This document shows, piece after piece, positions 59,398 to 64,000 of a stretch of 64,000 nucleotides of DNA; the first letter of the stretch is position 1; each line of letters opens with the position of its first letter. A program made the translations under genes and the position numbers. The notes below the pieces were generated by a model. The model worked only from the letters and a program-made list of their open reading frames with translations. It made no database searches and was not told where the DNA came from. The DNA is from Paramecium tetraurelia (lineage: Eukaryota > Ciliophora > Oligohymenophorea > Peniculida > Parameciidae): the NCBI RefSeq assembly GCF_000165425.1, contig NW_001798967.1:221657-285656 (forward strand), written 5' to 3'.

Positions 59398-60919
59398 GCT
59401 TAAAACTTAAGCGGTACAACTTTGAGGGTTATACACCAAAGAATGATATGAAAATCTCTCAGATTACTCAATACCTTATGCAATATTGGCAATCATATTG
59501 AGCAGAACCAGTGCAAAATCAATGTAGAATAATACATGACCAACATTGTACTTCTTAATCACATAATATCCTAAATTAGTGAAAATCAACACTCCAATAG
59601 CCTAAGATGAATATGTATTAATACTCCGATTCCATAAAAGAAGAATTGATAGCCAACTGGTAAGGTCAGATTCTGATATTCGCCCACCACAAATGAAATG
59701 AATACTTGCAAACAAATGATGAAATATCCATAATTTGCTGTTGCTCCAGCAGCTCCAGCCACTAGGCCAAATTCCATCATAGTTACAAACATAGTTAAGC
59801 CAGCTGCCATTCCCAGGAATCCAGCTATAAATCCTGTGGCCCATCCTGCACCATAGATCATAAAGAATCTAGATATTGGGGTGAAATAACGTTCGTTCAT
59901 GTTGAAATTCACCGTATTTTTTAGCAGTTCTTTTTTTCTCATATAGAATAACACCCACACTGTTATTATGAGGTTTGCTCCAAATAAGAGAATCATCATG
60001 TAAAAGTTCCATGGCTCACAAGCAGAATATTTACTGTCCGCATCTTGGTCGTTGGGGTAGAAATATGGCGATGTTTGATAGGAGGTTGTCCTTAATAAAA
60101 TTATTAATTCATTGACTGCGAAGTTCCCAAAAGCCAAGAGGATTGGCACCAAAGGAAATCTAGAACATGATTCTTCTTGGAGCTATTTGAATAATTCAGC
60201 CATTCTTTGTTCTTCAATTATGTTGCCCTTGATCTACTACTCTATTGTGATAATCGAGGATTGCTGCATTTCGTTGTTCACTTCTTTGTCGTGTTCCACT
60301 TTTTGTTCAGATTTTGCGAAATATAATAGCACTGGGCAAATTATCAAGAAAAAAAGCATTTATAGAGTCAACAAAGGTAAAAGTGGTAAATAGTTTGCCA
60401 ACTCCATTCCTACTTGCATCGAAATTGGTATTCCCAAGGCATAAACCAATCCTATCTCGAAATTAACTAAAGGGCGTTCTGGAGTGTCGGGATGACTGCA
60501 AACATAGAATAATATTTAAATACCTTTAAAAAAAGATAATGACTTGATTCACCAATTGTGCACCGAACATTAGACACGCAGTGATATCTCCAGAGGTGGA
60601 GGAATTAAAATTTAGAATGGCCTCTAAAAAAGGGCGTTTGACAACACCGCCTAATGAACTTAAAAATATAATAACCTCCCAATGCTCCAAGACTGCCAAT
60701 TCCGATGATGGGGATAATCAAAATGTACACGATGATAGAAACTGCATTCGGATATAAAACTCCCTCTCTGCAGCAGCCTACCTGTCCAGTGGGTTTGCCT
60801 GAGACAAGTAAGCTATTGCATGCGGAGAACTGCCCACAAGTCGAGCTCTAACAATTGATTGTTCCCCTCCCTTGAAACAATGAGTATTGATCGTTTTGGC
60901 ACGACAATATTGAAGACAT
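59380..60919 (-). CDS. TauE/SafE-like membrane transporter, copy 1
   Basis: 487 residues with three introns (60651-60675, 60496-60523, 59602-59624), spliced length a multiple of three. The Cys-rich N-terminus (CQSSTCGQFSACNS, GCCREG) is probably extracytosolic. About nine membrane helices follow in two halves around a central charged loop. Family-like glycine motifs are SLGALGGGVVKRPFLEAIL in the first half and GFIAGFLGMAAGLTM in the second, where TauE/SafE proteins have GxxxGxxGxGGG. HPDTPERPLVNFEIGL is also seen in copy 2. TauE/SafE proteins export sulfite or related organic anions in bacteria; substrate here unknown. Tandem with copy 2 on the same strand, 233 bp apart. Confidence 0.85.
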
Positions 60920-61152
60920 TATAAAAATATTTACAAAATGTTTTTCGAGAAATAAGAACATAAGAACTTACTAACTTAACTGAAATATACATTAGTGCAT
61001 CGAAGTTAATGCACCACAAGACAGAACAGGCTCACTTCCTCGATGATAATAGTAATCTTACCATCCATTTCAAATCCAGAGAGATTTTACATTTGGAACA
61101 CCTATTGTGCAAAATGAAACTTATTTTAAATAAATTGAAATAAATAAATCTT

Positions 61153-62716
61153 TCAATTATCTAATACATAATTTCCGCATGTTGAAGGCTGTTACTCCAA
61201 TGAACGAAAACCATCCCGATAACCATTCTCGATTCCCCATACAATATTACCAATTATATTTAAAACAACAATTGCAAAGTCAATATAAAAAATTATATGT
61301 CCAATATTATATCTCTATAACAATCGATAACCGTAATTTGTGAACACGAGAACCGCAATAACCTATCAAATCTCATTGAATTCCTTACTCCCAAAGCATA
61401 GAAAAAGAATTGATCTCCCACACCCAATCCTTAACTCTAGGAAGCACCAACAAGGAAGTTCGTAAACACTTAAATGCAAATCAAGAAATAGCAATAATTG
61501 GCAGTTGCTCCTGCCACTGCTGCAATCAATTTAAATTGGACCATTGTAACTACCATTGTTAATCCAGCTGCCATTCCCACAAAACCAGCTACAAATCCTG
61601 TTAAAAACCCAGCTAAATATACAAAAAAGAATCTTCTTATTGGGGTGAAGTAGCGTTCATTAGGATAAAAGTTAACTGTGTTTTTCAACAATTCCTTCTT
61701 CCTCATAAAAAAATAAACACAACTTGTTATCAAGAAGTTCACTCCTGCCAGTAATAGAACCATATAAAAATTCCAAGGTTCACAAGGACCTTTATCTCTA
61801 TTTTTATTATTTATATCTCCATCTGGAAAGAAATATGGGGAATATTGGTATGGAGAAGATCTCAGCAGTAATAAAAGCTAACAATTTATAATTGCAATAT
61901 ATACTTCATTAACAACGAAGTTCCCCAAAGTTATTAGAATTGGTACAAGGGGAAATCTTTAACATTGTTCAGCATAAAGCTATTTATATATCTTAGCTTA
62001 ACTTTCAGTGTATTCATTTTGATTTTATATCTGCACCTAGGACATGGTCAGAAGTGCTGTTTCCTTAGCTAAATCACTGTTCTGATCCTTTAGATCTTCT
62101 AATTCATTTTGTCTCCTTGCATAATATATCAAAACAGGGGATATGGCTATAAAAAAAAGGATTTAAAATGATAATAATGGCAGTAACGGTAGAAAGTTTG
62201 CTAAATCACTTCCTAAGCACAAACTAACCGGAATAGCTAAAGTATATATAATAGCTATATCATAATTAATAACGGGTCGTTCTTGTACGTCGGGATGACT
62301 ATTTTTATAATCTGCCATCTTTACTTTTAGAGGAATATGAACACCATATTCACGATTTGTGCACTGATCATGAGACAGGCGGTAATATCTCCTGAGATAC
62401 TAGCATCGAAATTCAGAATAGTTTAGAGGAATGGACGTTTTACAATCCCTCCTTTTAGGAATATAATTTATAAAGATGTACCTCCCAGAGCTCCCAAACT
62501 TGCTATTCCGATTACAGGGACAATCAACATGTAGACAAAAACAGTCACAAAGTTTGGTTCTAAAATTTTGATACGGCAACACCCTGTTGTCTCTATGAAT
62601 TTATCATTTAGAACAGTTAGGCATTTGTTGTATTGACCACAACCATTTACAGTGCATCCCAAGCCTCCATTGAACAAATTAAACTTTGGATCTGAACAAG
62701 ACAGTGGCCTACTCAT
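61153..62716 (-). CDS. TauE/SafE-like membrane transporter, copy 2
   Basis: 493 residues when introns of 30 nt (62452-62481), 26 nt (near 62293-62318) and 26 nt (near 61360) are removed. It is clearly paralogous to copy 1: same start pattern (MSRPLSC versus MSSILSC), same Cys spacing (GCGQYNKC, TGCCRIK), SLGALGG, KKELLKNTVNF plus NERYFTPI, and GFVAGFVGMAAGLTM. Intron positions match copy 1, so the duplication is younger than the introns. The two have diverged moderately, which argues against a very recent copy. Probably transports the same kind of anion. Confidence 0.85.
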
Positions 62717-63344
62717 TGCAAATAATTAAATTATAGAATCAAGTGAAAACCTTATATATTTACTTTTAATTCAATTAAAGTTTACGTTTGTAGCAATCAA
62801 TATAAAATATTATAAAGTTTGATTCAATTTTATAATCAATATTCTAAAAATCAAAACCTTTGTTTTTTTTATATAATTGTATAGACACTACTAATTTAGC
62901 TAATGACAATAGATTCAATAGATTGATTGGATTATCAATTATTTTTTTAAGTATTGATTAGAGAAAATGAACTGAGATACATAATACATTATAAATAATA
63001 TAATCAAATAAAAAAATAATTTAATAATTATAAGAGATCCTTATTTGTTTATTTTTTAAGAATTAAGTATATTACTTATTACTCTTACCTAAAATATTCC
63101 ATCTCCGATCAATAATTTAACTTTATGTTCATTTTGTTCTATTTTATTATTAGGTTTTTTATTAAATCATAAGGGTTATGACACATCTTTTCAGGGTTAT
63201 TTAAGTTCTAAAGATTTGTCAATTTTAGTTAATCTATGAAAGTAGTATCAAAAAATAGTTCGTTTTTTTACTTAAACTTAAATCTATTTTCTGTTTAAAA
63301 AATAAAAATACTTGTACTAAACATACAAACTTTAAATAATACTC
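62717..63344. other. Divergent intergenic region
   Basis: 628 bp of very AT-rich sequence between the TauE/SafE-like copy 2 start and the MFS gene. No ORF, RNA gene or repeat that I would support. Confidence 0.4.
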
Positions 63345-64000
63345 ATGATAGTCCCTGAAGGAATTCCTCGATATAGAGTCTTCAAAAGTAGGTGGTTAGT
63401 ACTGTTTGCCTTCTGCTTTTTTACGTAAAATAATTTCATAATAATAGATTTACAAATGCTTTTGGATTTGTTCAATACTCTCCCATTTTAACTCTTGCAT
63501 CTGAATATTATGGAGTTTAGGATGAAGATATAGTTTGGTTTAGCAATTGTTACTATCTCTCGTACTTTGCAGTATGTCCTTTTACAATAAAACCTCTAGA
63601 AAAGAGATTAGACTTATCATTAATCTTCGCCTCTTTGATAACAATGATAGGTACAAATTATATAAAAACAAGATAGGCTAATGGATGATATATATTTGTA
63701 AATAGTAGTACTCAGTTGCTCTGATTGGATTTATATTGATTGGTCTGGGTTAAACATTTACTTTAGCAGCACCTGCATGTAATAAATCTATAGTAAGTAC
63801 TAGTTATCTCTGACCGTTGGTTTCCCATTGAAGAACGTACTTTATCAACGAGTTTGGGGAGCTTCTTTAACTTAGTTGGATTAAATTTCTCAATTGTTTA
63901 TGCTTCAGTTTCATTTAAAAGTACTTATGATTATGACGGAATAAAAAATAAGATTGAATAAATGAACCTTTTATTTTCCATTTTAGCCACATGCTCATTG
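63345..64000 (+). CDS. MFS transporter, FLVCR-like, N-terminal part (runs off the window)
   Basis: Starts MIVPEGIPRYRVFKSRW. Three introns (63425-63447, 63651-63676, 63781-63805; 23, 26 and 25 nt) keep the frame to the window end, giving about 190 residues. Helices: WLVLFAFCFF, TLASEYYGVQ region, YLSYFAVCPFTI, SVALIGFILIGLGQTF, LGSFFNLVGLNFSIVYASV. The motif DRWFPIEERTLSTSLG matches the loop between helices 4 and 5 in the FLVCR/MFS group (WFPxxERT-A-S). The substrate is unknown; FLVCR relatives move choline, heme or related molecules. Confidence 0.8.

Overview
The window is almost certainly macronuclear (somatic) DNA of a Paramecium-type ciliate. It is very AT-rich. Long protein-coding frames run straight through TAA and TAG (read here as Gln) and end only at TGA. 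Nearly every frame break is repaired by removing a 17-34 nt GT...AG intron. Genes are tightly packed, often with less than 100 bp between them. These traits fit Paramecium (TGA-only stop code, tiny introns) better than Tetrahymena, which has longer introns. I cannot name the species. Reading the window with the standard code breaks almost all genes into short shadows, so coordinates below come from manual translation with the ciliate code and manual splicing. For most genes the spliced length is an exact multiple of three.

Layout, left to right. 1-9.4 kb: a small unknown gene, a giant cysteine-rich multi-pass membrane protein, an FCP1/SCP-type phosphatase and a Q/N-rich protein. 9.5-13.8 kb (minus strand): a pyruvate kinase homologue with a degraded active site, a coiled-coil protein and a small protein with SILK and RVxF motifs. 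13.8-15.1 kb: no secure gene. 15.1-19.0 kb: an ADAL-type deaminase, an unknown protein and a tesmin/TSO1-like (CXC) protein. 19.6-26.3 kb (plus strand): an Amt-like protein lacking the twin histidines, a protein kinase, an unknown protein and a penicillin-acylase-type hydrolase. 26.3-29.9 kb (minus strand): cytosolic glutamyl-tRNA synthetase, a Kish/TMEM167 protein and a trichocyst-matrix-like secretory protein. 29.9-34.2 kb: a secreted LGGYG-type protein only 25 bp from its divergent neighbour, a predicted HETGH zinc peptidase, an acylated MAPKKK-type kinase, a coiled-coil protein and tRNA-Pro(UGG).

34.2-39.6 kb is sparser: a second SILK/RVxF protein with a frame break at an A7 run, and a degenerate membrane histidine kinase with a receiver-like remnant. 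39.6-46.0 kb: MSH6, then a cyclic-nucleotide-binding-domain K+ channel with a CCHC zinc-knuckle motif. 46.1-53.5 kb: a giant coiled-coil gene on the minus strand. 53.8-59.3 kb: a large secreted protein with an E/A-rich stalk and tandem lectin-like repeats. 59.4-62.7 kb: a tandem pair of TauE/SafE-like transporters. 63.3 kb to the end: the start of an MFS transporter.

The genes do not form an operon or an evident pathway; this is ordinary eukaryotic gene order. The recurring theme is signalling, membrane and secretory-granule biology. Several proteins keep a family fold while losing catalytic or transport residues (pyruvate kinase, histidine kinase, Amt). I did not find a convincing new multi-gene system. 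The most unusual items are these apparent pseudoenzymes, the pair of SILK/RVxF proteins and the channel zinc knuckle.
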